DNA from: Halobacterium jilantaiense
GTDB taxonomy: Archaea; Halobacteriota; Halobacteria; Halobacteriales; Halobacteriaceae
Reading direction: 5' to 3'
Length of the DNA: 64,000 nt
Assembly (NCBI RefSeq): GCF_900110535.1
Contig: NZ_FOJA01000001.1
Location: 2,143,393-2,207,392 of the forward strand
The position numbers and the translations under genes are program-made. The notes under the pieces are model-generated. The model was given only the letters and a program-made list of their open reading frames with translations. It did no database searches and was not told the origin of the DNA. Positions 8,906 to 16,863 of the stretch are shown here, one piece after another. Each line of letters starts with the position of its first letter. Within the stretch, counting starts at the first letter, position 1.

Positions 8906-9190
8906 ATGGTCTCGGTCCTCGACCCCGCGGTCCTCCTGACGCTGGCGTGGGTCGCCGTGCTCTTCGCAGCCGGCTTCCGGTACCGGTGGGGGTCGCTCCC
9001 GCCCGTGCGAGCGCTCGTGGTCTTCTCCGCGGCCCTGTTCTGGCTGGCGTACTCGCTCACACAGCTGTCGGCGTTCTTCGTGGCTCCGTACGACGACGTG
9101 CTGGTCGCCGTGGCCGTGGGCTTCCTGCTGGGCGGTGCCGCGCTGTTCGTTCAGTGGTGGCGACGGCGCAGCGCGAACGAGTCCGAGTGA
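8906..9190 (+). CDS. Small integral membrane protein
   Basis: 94 residues starting MVSVLDPAVLLTLAWV, with three hydrophobic stretches (about residues 5-24, 34-54 and 63-83) and a basic end WWRRRSANESE that should stay cytoplasmic. No family recognised. Divergent from pyrH with about 100 nt between the start codons. Confidence 0.65.
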   Translation: MVSVLDPAVLLTLAWVAVLFAAGFRYRWGSLPPVRALVVFSAALFWLAYSLTQLSAFFVAPYDDVLVAVAVGFLLGGAALFVQWWRRRSANESE

Positions 9191-9490
9191 CGCGCTCGCT
9201 GCGCTCGCAGGTGGTAGCTATCTGGCCGCGCTCGACGACGAACTGGTAACAGATTGGGCCGCGTCTGACGCGTCGATGACGGTGACGACCCTGCCTACTC
9301 GCATTCAGGTGGCGACAAGATGGGGTGTGAAAGAAAGTTCCTGCTGTCTCGATAAACTTTTTGCGGCGTTTTGAAACTGTTGTGAAACGTCGGACGGAAT
9401 CAGTTTACGGGTGAAACGGCGGAAATCTGCCCGAACGTTCACCCCTTTATAACCTCTCGGGGCCAGTAGGATGGAGCGAGGCCAGCACCC
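9191..9490. other. 300-nt gene-free stretch with repeated KTGAAAC motifs
   Basis: No convincing reading frame. The first 40 nt contain the common haloarchaeal GCGCTCGCTGCGCTCGC palindrome. From about 9320 the base composition becomes clearly AT-richer than the neighbours, with a T5 run at 9357-9361 and three copies of KTGAAAC (9371-9377, 9382-9388, 9411-9417) before the TATA-like box of the next gene. It may be a regulated promoter or contain a small RNA; neither can be shown here. Confidence 0.5.
9446..9452 (+). promoter_or_regulatory. TATA box upstream of the 83-aa gene
   Basis: TTTATAA, 39-45 nt before the ATG at 9491. With initiation about 25 nt downstream, a short 5' leader of roughly 15-20 nt is expected. 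Confidence 0.6.
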
Positions 9491-9742
9491 ATGAGCGCAA
9501 CCCAACAGCCCTCCTCCGAGGCCGAACCGCAGGACAAGGAAACGCGCCTGAAGTCCTACCTCCGCGAAAAGGCCGAGGACGGCGAACTCTACTTCAAGAG
9601 CAAGTTCATCGCCGACGACGTCGACCTCTCGCCGAAAGAGATCGGCGCTCTGATGGTCAAACTCTCGAAGTCCGCCACGGACCTCGAAGTCGAGAAGTGG
9701 TCGTACACGAGCGCCACCACGTGGCGCGTCCAGCCCGCCTGA
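9491..9742 (+). CDS. Conserved haloarchaeal small protein (DUF7123-like)
   Basis: 83 residues: a disordered N-terminus, then KSYLREKAEDGELYFKSKFI, DDVDLSPKEIGALM and a C-terminal SATTWRVQPA. The pattern looks like a small winged-helix-like domain (helix with LSPKEIGALM, then strand pair EVEKWSYTSATTWRV). I recall this as a highly conserved haloarchaeal family labelled DUF7123; the number is from memory. Function unknown, but conservation and a strong TATA box with upstream repeats suggest an abundant, regulated protein. Confidence 0.85.
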   Translation: MSATQQPSSEAEPQDKETRLKSYLREKAEDGELYFKSKFIADDVDLSPKEIGALMVKLSKSATDLEVEKWSYTSATTWRVQPA

Positions 9743-9926
9743 CCAAACAAATCCGAGACTAGTCCCGCCACGACCCCAGTATGGTCCCACTCCCGCCCGG
9801 TTCCCGAAACTCCTCACGCGGCCTCGAACGCCGCGCTCCGCCACTCCCGTTCGTCCGGTCGCCGTGCAGCCCCCGTTCTCACCGCTGGCATAGTCGTTAA
9901 GCGGCTGTGGCCGCTACCGTCTGCCA

Positions 9927-11033
9927 ATGTCGGCTCAGCCGCCCGACGACGCCCCGTCACCCGCCGCCTTCGGCGCACTCTTCGACGTCTACGAGGTGCG
10001 CCAGCAGGACGGCCGCGTGCTCTACTTCGGGCGCGCCGGCACGGACCGACGCACCATCGAACAGGAGCTCTGGCCGCTGTTCCGCGAACACGGCTACGAA
10101 GTGCAGCTCGCCAGCCGGACCGGCGAACTCGTGCTCGTCGCCGACCCCATCGACGCCACTAGTGACGGCATTCCCTGGAAGAACGTCGCGCTGTTCGTCG
10201 CGACGCTCGCGTCCACGCTGTTCGTCGGCGCGAGCTGGTACTACGTCGACCCGTTCTCCCCGGAAATCGTGCAGGCAATTCCGTTCACGCTCGCCATCTT
10301 GGGCGTCCTCGGCGTCCACGAACTCGGCCACTACGCGATGAGCCGGTACCACGACGTCGACGCCAGCCTCCCGTACTTCATCCCGTTCCCGTCGCTGTTC
10401 GGGACGATGGGTGCTGTCATCCGGATGCGCGGCCGGATGCCGAGCCGCAAGGCCCTCTTCGACATCGGTGCCGCCGGCCCGCTCGCCGGGCTGGTCGCCG
10501 CCGTCGTCGTCTCGGCCATCGGCCTCTCGCTGCCGCCGGTGTCGGTGCCGACCGACATCGCCACTTCGGCCTCGGCCGTCCGCATCGAGTTCGACTACCC
10601 GCTGCTGTTGCGCGGCATTGCAGCCATCCTCGGCGAACCGCTCGGGTACAGCGACCCCACGCGGTCCATCAATCCGGTCGTGATGGGCGGCTGGATCGGG
10701 ATGTTCGTCACGTTCCTGAACCTCCTGCCGGTCGGCCAACTCGACGGCGGCCACATCCTCCGGTCGCTGGTCGGCGAGACGGCGGGCCGCATCGCGCCCA
10801 TCGTGCCGACCGCGCTGTTCGGGCTCGGCGCTTACCTCTGGGTCGTCAGAGACGCCGGCAACGCCGCGGGCATCTGGCTACTCTGGGGCGTCCTCGCGTC
10901 CGTCGTCACGCTTTCCGGGAGCGTCGAACCGGTCGACGACCGGCCGCTCGACCGCCGCCGGATGGCGCTGGGCGTGCTGACGTTCGTCCTCGGCGCGCTC
11001 TGCTTCATGCCGCTCCCGATTCAGATTGTCTAG
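9927..11033 (+). CDS. M50 site-2-protease-family membrane metalloprotease
   Basis: 368 residues. After a soluble N-terminal region of about 85 residues come several membrane helices with the zinc motif HELGH (His131, Glu132, His135) and the third ligand in PVGQLDGGH (Asp273). There is no PDZ insert, so this is a different subclass from the other M50 gene in the window and closer to the EGY/archaeal S2P type. It should cut membrane-anchored substrates; the target is unknown. Its stop overlaps the convergent thiL stop by 4 nt at a CTAG. Confidence 0.88.
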   Translation: MSAQPPDDAPSPAAFGALFDVYEVRQQDGRVLYFGRAGTDRRTIEQELWPLFREHGYEVQLASRTGELVLVADPIDATSDGIPWKNVALFVATLASTLFVGASWYYVDPFSPEIVQAIPFTLAILGVLGVHELGHYAMSRYHDVDASLPYFIPFPSLFGTMGAVIRMRGRMPSRKALFDIGAAGPLAGLVAAVVVSAIGLSLPPVSVPTDIATSASAVRIEFDYPLLLRGIAAILGEPLGYSDPTRSINPVVMGGWIGMFVTFLNLLPVGQLDGGHILRSLVGETAGRIAPIVPTALFGLGAYLWVVRDAGNAAGIWLLWGVLASVVTLSGSVEPVDDRPLDRRRMALGVLTFVLGALCFMPLPIQIV

Positions 11034-11890
11034 TGCGTCCAGCCCTCGTCGGGGAGCGGGTCACCGTCCAGCAGAATCCCTGACTCCGTCACCTCACCGA
11101 CGACCGAGAGATCCACAGACAGCGCACCACGGGCCGCCTCGACGCGCTCCGGGGGGACCGTCGCGACGAGCTCGAAGTCCTCGCCGAACGTCACCGCCCG
11201 GTCCAGCGGGTCCGCGACCAGACCCTCTAGGTCGTCGGCGACCGGAATTCGGTCGCTGTCCACGTCGAACCCGCAGCCGCTGCCCTCTGAGAGCTGGTGG
11301 AGCGACCGAGCCAGCCCGTCGCTGGAGTCCATCATCGCCGTCGCGTGCCCGGCGAGCGCGCGACCGGCGGCCACGCGCGGCATGAACTGGAAGAGGGCGT
11401 TCGCTCGCTGCGTGTCCCCTCGCTCGAAGTACTCGATGGCCGCCGCGCTCCGCCCCAGAGAGCCCGTGACGACGACGGCATCGCCCGGCCGTGCGCCGTC
11501 CCGGCCGACCTGCCCGTCGGCGTCTCCGACGGCCGCCGTCGCGACCGTGAACTCGTCGTGGCCGTCGAGGTCGCCGCCGACGTACGCCGCGCCGACCGCG
11601 TCACACACCTCGTTCGCGCCCGCGACGAACTCCGAGAGCTCGCCCTCCTCGAACTCGGGTGCGGCGTAGGCGGCGACGGCCGCAGTGGCGTCGGCACCGG
11701 TCGCGGCGACGTCCGACAGCGACGCGCCGACCGCCCGCCAGCCGGCCGTGTACCGCGTTGTCCCCGGCGGGAAGTCGGTCGTCTCGTGCAGCATGTCGAT
11801 GGTGAGTGCCGTGCCGTCGACGACGGCCGCGTCGTCGCCGGCTCCCGACACGAGCCCACCGACGAGGTCCAGGGCCGCGCGCTCGTCCAT
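11030..11890 (-). CDS. thiL: Thiamine-monophosphate kinase
   Basis: 286 residues with the PurM/AIR-synthetase-like fold of ThiL: N-terminal GDDAAVVD (ATP and metal site), LSDVAATGADA, GGDL, VTGSLGRSAAA and the MMDSSDGLARSLHQL motif typical of the family. It makes thiamine diphosphate from thiamine monophosphate, the last step of vitamin B1 synthesis. No thi-box riboswitch is visible in the 172 nt before the start. Divergent from rps19e. Confidence 0.93.
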   Translation of the reverse strand: MDERAALDLVGGLVSGAGDDAAVVDGTALTIDMLHETTDFPPGTTRYTAGWRAVGASLSDVAATGADATAAVAAYAAPEFEEGELSEFVAGANEVCDAVGAAYVGGDLDGHDEFTVATAAVGDADGQVGRDGARPGDAVVVTGSLGRSAAAIEYFERGDTQRANALFQFMPRVAAGRALAGHATAMMDSSDGLARSLHQLSEGSGCGFDVDSDRIPVADDLEGLVADPLDRAVTFGEDFELVATVPPERVEAARGALSVDLSVVGEVTESGILLDGDPLPDEGWTH

Positions 11891-12032
11891 ACGCCGGATT
11901 GACCATCCCCACTCAAAAGCCCGCGGATACCCCCTCTGACGCCCCGATTGCCCTCGCTCCGAGCCGGACTGGAGACCGCCGCTCGGGGTCACGAGGCGTG
12001 CCCACGGGCCCGCACGACAGGCTAACGATGGC

Positions 12033-12038
12033 TTTAAA
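12033..12038 (+). promoter_or_regulatory. TATA box of rps19e
   Basis: TTTAAA, 25-30 nt before the rps19e ATG, placing the transcription start at or next to the start codon. Confidence 0.65.
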
Positions 12039-12062
12039 CGAATCAGGGACGACGTGCCTCCA

Positions 12063-12518
12063 ATGGCAACTCTCTACGACGCTCCCGCGGACGAGCTCAT
12101 CGACGAGCTCGCGGCGGACCTCGAAGACCGACTCGACGAGCCGGACTGGGCCGAGTACGCGAAGACGGGCGCGGGCCGCGAACTCCCGCCCGAGCAGGAG
12201 GACTTCTGGGCGACGCGCGCCGCCAGCCTCCTCCGGAAGGTTGCCGTCGACGGCCCCATCGGTGTGAAGCGGCTGTCCTCCGCGTACGGCTCCACGACCG
12301 ACGGTTCGACCCGCTACGTCGTCGCGCCGTCGAAGACGTCCTCCGGCTCCCGGAACATCGTCCGAACCATCCTCCAGCAGCTCGAGGACGAGGGTCTCGT
12401 CGAGCAGCGCAACGACCGCGGCCGCGTCGTCACCGGTGAGGGTCGCAGCCTCCTCGACCAGACCGCCGCCGACGTCATCGCCGACCTCGACCGTCCCGAA
12501 CTCGAACGCTACGCGTAA
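12063..12518 (+). CDS. rps19e: Small ribosomal subunit protein eS19
   Basis: 151 residues. Matches eS19 throughout: an N-terminal helix MATLYDAPADELIDELA, PDWAEYAKTGAGRELPP with the conserved W-x-x-x-x-K-T-x-x-x-x-E-x-x-P pattern, FWATRAASLLRKVAVDGPIGVKRL and ILQQLEDEGLV. It belongs to the head of the 30S subunit and takes part in late rRNA maturation. It heads a likely three-gene unit with a PDCD5 protein and a PP-loop ATPase, the usual archaeal order. The inner ATG at 12063 is preferred over one three codons earlier. Confidence 0.95.
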   Translation: MATLYDAPADELIDELAADLEDRLDEPDWAEYAKTGAGRELPPEQEDFWATRAASLLRKVAVDGPIGVKRLSSAYGSTTDGSTRYVVAPSKTSSGSRNIVRTILQQLEDEGLVEQRNDRGRVVTGEGRSLLDQTAADVIADLDRPELERYA

Positions 12519-12623
12519 CGCGTCACGGGACCGTCCCGGTTCTGTTCTTCCGACCGCGAGCCGCGGCACTGGTCCGCCGGGTGCGCAACAATTAACGGGA
12601 TTCGCGGCGAACTGTCTCCCAGT

Positions 12624-12980
12624 ATGAGTGGGAACCCGGACGACGAACGACTGGAAGAGCTCCGCAAGCAGAAGAAAGAACAGCTCAAGCAGCAACAGCA
12701 GGGCGGCGGCGACGGCCAGCGTGAAGCCCAGCAGCAGGCCCAGCAGCAGGCCGAACAGCAGAAGCAGGCGCTGCTCAAGCAGAACCTCACCGACGGCGCT
12801 CGCAAGCGACTGAACACCATCCGGATGAGCAAGCCGGAGTTCGCCGAGAAGGTCGAACAGCAGGTCGTCGCGCTCGCGCAGTCCGGCCGGCTCCAGGAGC
12901 GCATCGACGAGGACCAGATGAAAGAGCTGCTGCGCGAACTCAAGCCCGACTCCCAGAGCTTCAACATCAACCGCCGATAG
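12624..12980 (+). CDS. DNA-binding protein of the PDCD5/TFAR19 family
   Basis: 118 residues. A charged, Gln-rich N-terminal helix (residues 6-55, many EQLKQQQQ-type repeats) is followed by the compact PDCD5 core: [26 protein letters not shown] and [19 protein letters not shown]. Archaeal members bind nucleic acid; a ribosome or chromatin role is proposed from their constant link with eS19. The next gene starts at the base after its stop codon. Confidence 0.92.
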   Translation: MSGNPDDERLEELRKQKKEQLKQQQQGGGDGQREAQQQAQQQAEQQKQALLKQNLTDGARKRLNTIRMSKPEFAEKVEQQVVALAQSGRLQERIDEDQMKELLRELKPDSQSFNINRR

Positions 12981-13574
12981 ATGGAGCTGGGACTGCTCTA
13001 CAGCGGCGGAAAGGACTCCACGCTCGCAGCCCTCGTACTCGACCGGTTCTACGACATCACGCTCGTCACTGCGCACTTCGGCATCACCGACGAGTTCGAG
13101 CACGCACGCGAGGCCGCGGCAGCGACGGATTTCGAGTTCCGCGCACTGGAACTCGACCGCGGGGTCGCCGACGACGCCGTCGAACTGATGCTGGACGACG
13201 GCTACCCGCGGAACGGCATCCAGCACGTCCACGAGCAGGCGCTGGAGGCGGTCGCGGGTCTGGGGTTCGACGCTATCGCTGACGGCACCCGGCGGGACGA
13301 CCGCGTGCCGACGGTGTCGCGGGCGCAGGCCCAGAGTCTGGAGGACCGCCACGACGTCGACTACATCTCGCCGCTCGTCGGGTTCGGCCGCGGGGCGGTC
13401 GACCGCCTCGTGGACGCCGAACTGGACGTCGAAGTCGGGCCGAGCGAGGAGATTCCCCGGGCCGACTACGAGGCGGAGCTGCGGGCGCTGCTCGCGGAGG
13501 AACGAGACGAGGACGCCATCCGCGAGGTGTTCCCGGACCACGACCAGACGTACGTCCACGGCCTCCGGGACTGA
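12981..13574 (+). CDS. PP-loop ATPase of the COG2117 type
   Basis: 197 residues with the adenylating P-loop SGGKDS at residues 8-13, then a Rossmann-like alpha-beta core and DGTRRDDRVPTVSRAQAQSLE. Proteins of this kind activate a substrate carbonyl with ATP, typically for thiolation or amidation of tRNA or a cofactor. I recall it as COG2117, once annotated as a tRNA-modifying subunit, without direct proof. The ATG lies directly after the stop of the PDCD5 gene, and the rps19e-PDCD5-PP-loop order is widely conserved in archaea, so a job linked to translation is likely. Confidence 0.85.
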   Translation: MELGLLYSGGKDSTLAALVLDRFYDITLVTAHFGITDEFEHAREAAAATDFEFRALELDRGVADDAVELMLDDGYPRNGIQHVHEQALEAVAGLGFDAIADGTRRDDRVPTVSRAQAQSLEDRHDVDYISPLVGFGRGAVDRLVDAELDVEVGPSEEIPRADYEAELRALLAEERDEDAIREVFPDHDQTYVHGLRD

Positions 13575-13662
13575 CCGGACGCCCGGCTCGACATCTCGGC
13601 TGTCGGCGTACCGCCTCCCGTAATCGAACCACTCTTCTCCGGCCCGCGGTTCCCTCGACGTG

Positions 13663-14538
13663 ATGCAGTCAGGGCTGGCCTACGCGCTCGCCGCCGCCGG
13701 CATCTGGGGCGGCTACCTGTTCGCCCTGAAGCGGTACTTCGCCGGTATCCACGGGGCCGTCCTCACGCTGTTCGTGAACGTCTCGGCCATCCTCTGGTAC
13801 CTCCCCGTCGCCGCGGCGACTGGCGACGGGGGAATTCCGTCGTTTCCGCCGCTCGAACCGACCGCTGCGGGCGTGCTGGTGGCGACGATTCTCCTCGGCG
13901 GAGCCGGGTTCCTGCTGTCGGTGCACGCGCTCTCGGTCGGCGACGTCTCCTACGTCGCTCCAATCGCGAAAATCGTGCCCGTGTTCGTGCTCCCAATCGA
14001 GGTCTTGGGTCTCGGTGCCGTCCTCGACCCGCTGTCGGTCCTCGGGGTCGCCGTCGCTACGACGGCCGTCTACCTCGCGAACTACGAGGGCGGCGACCTC
14101 GCCGAGCCGCTCCGGCGCGCCGCGACCTCGCGGGCCGCCCAGCTCGCTTTGCTGTCCGCGATGCTGTACGCCGTCAGTGACGTCGGCCGCCGGCTCGTCC
14201 TTGGCGACTACACGTTCCCGACGCGGCTCTGGGTGCCGACGTTCCTCGGCGGGGTCGCCATCGCGGTCCTCCCGCTCGCGCTGCGACGCTGGCCCAGCGA
14301 GGGCGTCCGCCCGCACCTCGCACTGTTCGCAATCGCCGGGTCCGGCGTCGCACTCGGGGAGCACGTCACGGCGCTCGCGTTCGCCGCCGCGCCCGCCAGC
14401 ATCGTCTCCACGCTCGTCAACGGCCAGGCCATCGTCGCCGTCCTCCTCGGCTGCCTGCTCCTCGGCGAACCGGGTCTCCGCCGCCGCCTCGCCGCCGCTG
14501 TTCTGGCGGTGGTCGGCGTCGGGATGATAGCGGTCTAA
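13663..14538 (+). CDS. EamA/DMT-family transporter
   Basis: 291 residues with about ten membrane helices arranged as two related halves (residues 1-140 and 155-291). The second half ends VNGQAIVAVLLGCLLLGEPGLRRRL, the typical EamA signature (TLVNGQ...LGE). Members of the drug/metabolite transporter superfamily export or import small metabolites; the substrate is unknown. A GTG directly precedes the ATG and could also be used. Confidence 0.85.
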   Translation: MQSGLAYALAAAGIWGGYLFALKRYFAGIHGAVLTLFVNVSAILWYLPVAAATGDGGIPSFPPLEPTAAGVLVATILLGGAGFLLSVHALSVGDVSYVAPIAKIVPVFVLPIEVLGLGAVLDPLSVLGVAVATTAVYLANYEGGDLAEPLRRAATSRAAQLALLSAMLYAVSDVGRRLVLGDYTFPTRLWVPTFLGGVAIAVLPLALRRWPSEGVRPHLALFAIAGSGVALGEHVTALAFAAAPASIVSTLVNGQAIVAVLLGCLLLGEPGLRRRLAAAVLAVVGVGMIAV

Positions 14539-14771
14539 TCGGCCGTCGGAGCGCCGGTATCGGGCGGACTGAAGGGTCGAGCCTGTGGACGAAGACGGAC
14601 GAAGCAAGCACCGCAGCGAACGGAGTGAGCGAGGAGCACAGCGAGTGCATCAAGTCCACGGGCTCGGGGATTTCGAAGTTATCTTCCCCGCACTCCTGTC
14701 CGCGCTCACGTTTCGCCACACAGAACCAGAGAACGGAAGCATTGAAGCGCGGGACGCGACAACGACGCTCC
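14539..14771. other. Intergenic region with an imperfect palindromic motif
   Basis: No gene seen. It contains CAGCGAACGGAGTGAGCGAGG at 14614-14634, closely similar to a motif at 2311-2334 in another intergenic region. Such AGCGAACGGAGTGAGCG strings are common between haloarchaeal genes; function unknown. Confidence 0.45.
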
Positions 14772-16070
14772 ATGTACGACCGACTCAAGGGGTTCAGGGA
14801 TTTCTACCCCGAGGAGATGGGGCCGCGCCGGGTGGCGATGGACGCCCTCGAGGATTCGGCCCGGAGCTACGGCTTCCGAGAGGTGGGCACGCCTGCCCTG
14901 GAGTCCACGGAGATGTACGTGGACAAGTCCGGGGAGGGCATCGTCGAGGAGCTGTACTCGTTCACTGACCAGGGCGGCCGCGACGTGGCGCTGACGCCAG
15001 AGCTGACGCCGACCGTGGCGCGGATGGTGGTGGCGAAACAGCAGGCGCTGTCGAAGCCAATCAAGTGGTACTCGACGCGGCCGTTCTGGCGCTACGAGGA
15101 GCCCCAGCAGGGCCGGTTCCGGGAGTTCTACCAGACGAACGTCGACATCTTTGGGTCGAGTGACCCGCGGGCGGACGCGGAAGTGCTGGCCGTCGCCGCC
15201 GACGGTCTCACCGACCTCGGGCTGACGGGCGAGGACTTCGAGTTCCGGGTCTCCCACCGGGACATCCTCGGCGGCCTGCTGGAGGCATTCGACGCCGACG
15301 TGGATATCGAGGAGGCCATCCGGACCGTCGACAAGCGCGAGAAGATCGAGCGCGCCGAGTACCTCGACGGGCTCGCGGCGGCCGGCCTCTCCTACGACCA
15401 GGCCGAACAGTTCGACGACCTGCTCGCCGGCGACGACCTCGACGCACTCGTCGAGTTCGCTGGGACCGACCGCGTCGAGGCTGCCGTCTCGAACCTCCGG
15501 AACGTCCTCGAGGCCGCCGAGAACTTGGGCGTCCGGGAGTTCTGTGAGGTCTCGCTGACCACCGCTCGCGGGCTGGACTACTACACCGGCGTCGTCTTCG
15601 AGTGCTTCGACTCGACGGGCGAAATCGGGCGCTCGGTGTTCGGCGGCGGGCGCTACGACGACCTCATCGAGAGCTTCGGCGGCCAGCCGACGCCCGCGGT
15701 CGGCGTCGCGCCCGGCCACGCCCCGCTGAACCTCCTGCTGGAGCGCGCCGGCGTGCTCCCCGAGGGCGAGTTCACCGCGGACTACTACGTCCTCCAGGTC
15801 GGCGACACCGAGGCCGAGGCCGCGGCGGTCGCGCAGGCGCTCCGCGACCGCGGGAACGTCGTCGACACCGACATCTCCGGTCGGAGCTTCGGTGCGCAGA
15901 TGAACTACGCCGACAACGTCGGTGCCGACACCGTCGTCATCGTCGGCGAGCAGGACCTCGCGGACGGCAACGTCACGGTCAAGGACATGGCCAGCGGCGA
16001 CCAGACGACCGCGCCGGTCGACGACTTCCCGGGCGAGCTCGACAGTCCGACCGTCGACGACTTCGAGTAG
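14772..16070 (+). CDS. hisS: Histidyl-tRNA synthetase
   Basis: 432 residues. Class II aminoacyl-tRNA synthetase for histidine. Motif 1 region GFREVGTPALE, motif 2 PFWRYEEPQQGRFREFYQ, the histidine-specific TARGLDYYTGVVFE and motif 3 FGGGRYDDLIE are all present. The C-terminal 90 residues form the anticodon-binding domain (YYVLQVGDTEAE, GADTVVIVGEQD). The ATG at 14772 gives the family's usual MYDRLKGFRDFYPEEM start. truA begins one base after its stop, so the two are an operon. Confidence 0.96.
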   Translation: MYDRLKGFRDFYPEEMGPRRVAMDALEDSARSYGFREVGTPALESTEMYVDKSGEGIVEELYSFTDQGGRDVALTPELTPTVARMVVAKQQALSKPIKWYSTRPFWRYEEPQQGRFREFYQTNVDIFGSSDPRADAEVLAVAADGLTDLGLTGEDFEFRVSHRDILGGLLEAFDADVDIEEAIRTVDKREKIERAEYLDGLAAAGLSYDQAEQFDDLLAGDDLDALVEFAGTDRVEAAVSNLRNVLEAAENLGVREFCEVSLTTARGLDYYTGVVFECFDSTGEIGRSVFGGGRYDDLIESFGGQPTPAVGVAPGHAPLNLLLERAGVLPEGEFTADYYVLQVGDTEAEAAAVAQALRDRGNVVDTDISGRSFGAQMNYADNVGADTVVIVGEQDLADGNVTVKDMASGDQTTAPVDDFPGELDSPTVDDFE

Positions 16071-16071
16071 G

Positions 16072-16863
16072 ATGGTTCGCCGGGCGTTCCGCGTCGCCTA
16101 CGACGGTCGGCCCTATCACGGCTTCCAGCGCCAGCCCGACGTGACCACGGTGGAAGGCGAACTGTTCGGTGCGCTCCGCCGGCTGGACGTGTTCAGCGGC
16201 GAGAAGCCCCCAGGCTACGCCGCCGCGGGACGCACGGACGCCGGCGTCTCGGCCCGCGCGCAGACCGTCGCCTTCGACGCGCCCGAGTGGCTGACGCCGT
16301 ACGCGCTGAACGGCGAACTCCCGACGCCAATCCAGACCTGGGCGCACGCCGACGCGCCGGACGACTTCCACGCGACCCACGACGCGAACTGGCGGGAGTA
16401 CCGGTACTTCTGGTATGCCCCCGCCGTCGACGACGACCGCGCCGAGCGCGCACTCGCCAGCCTCGCCGGCGAGCACGACTTCCACAACCTCACGCCCGAC
16501 GACGAGTACACCGTCCGCGACCTCGACGCCGGCCTCGCTCGCGAGGGCGACTTCCTCGCCGTCACCGTCCGAGCCAGCGGCTTCTGCCGGGAGCTCGTCC
16601 GGCGCGCCGTCTCGCTCGTCCGGGAGGTCACAGCGTCGGGTGACTTCGGCCGCATCGAGACGGTCCTGAGCGACGAGTCCGTGGCCGGTCCCGAGGGCGT
16701 GCCGCCCGCGAACCCCCACCCGCTCGTGCTCTCCGATGTCGACTACGACTTCGACTTCGCCGTGGACGCGGACGCCGTTGCGCTGGCGCGCGAAACGTTT
16801 GAGGCGCTCCACAACGACCGTCGGTCCCTCGCGCGGGTCGCCCGCCACATCGCTGACATCTAA
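16072..16863 (+). CDS. truA: tRNA pseudouridine synthase A
   Basis: 263 residues. Isomerises uridines at positions 38-40 in the anticodon stem-loop. N-terminal RRAFRVAYDGRPYHGFQRQP and the catalytic motif AAGRTDAGVSA (nucleophile Asp56) are diagnostic. Follows hisS with a 1-nt gap. Its stop overlaps the convergent M28 peptidase gene by 4 nt (CTAA). Confidence 0.95.
   Translation: MVRRAFRVAYDGRPYHGFQRQPDVTTVEGELFGALRRLDVFSGEKPPGYAAAGRTDAGVSARAQTVAFDAPEWLTPYALNGELPTPIQTWAHADAPDDFHATHDANWREYRYFWYAPAVDDDRAERALASLAGEHDFHNLTPDDEYTVRDLDAGLAREGDFLAVTVRASGFCRELVRRAVSLVREVTASGDFGRIETVLSDESVAGPEGVPPANPHPLVLSDVDYDFDFAVDADAVALARETFEALHNDRRSLARVARHIADI

Noticed and set aside
11891-12062. TPP (thi-box) riboswitch upstream of thiL
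   Set aside because: The conserved CTGAGA core is absent in the 172-nt divergent region.
12707-12770. Tandem repeat in the PDCD5 gene
   Set aside because: Runs of CAG/CAGCAG reflect a Gln-rich helix in a known family, not a DNA repeat element.
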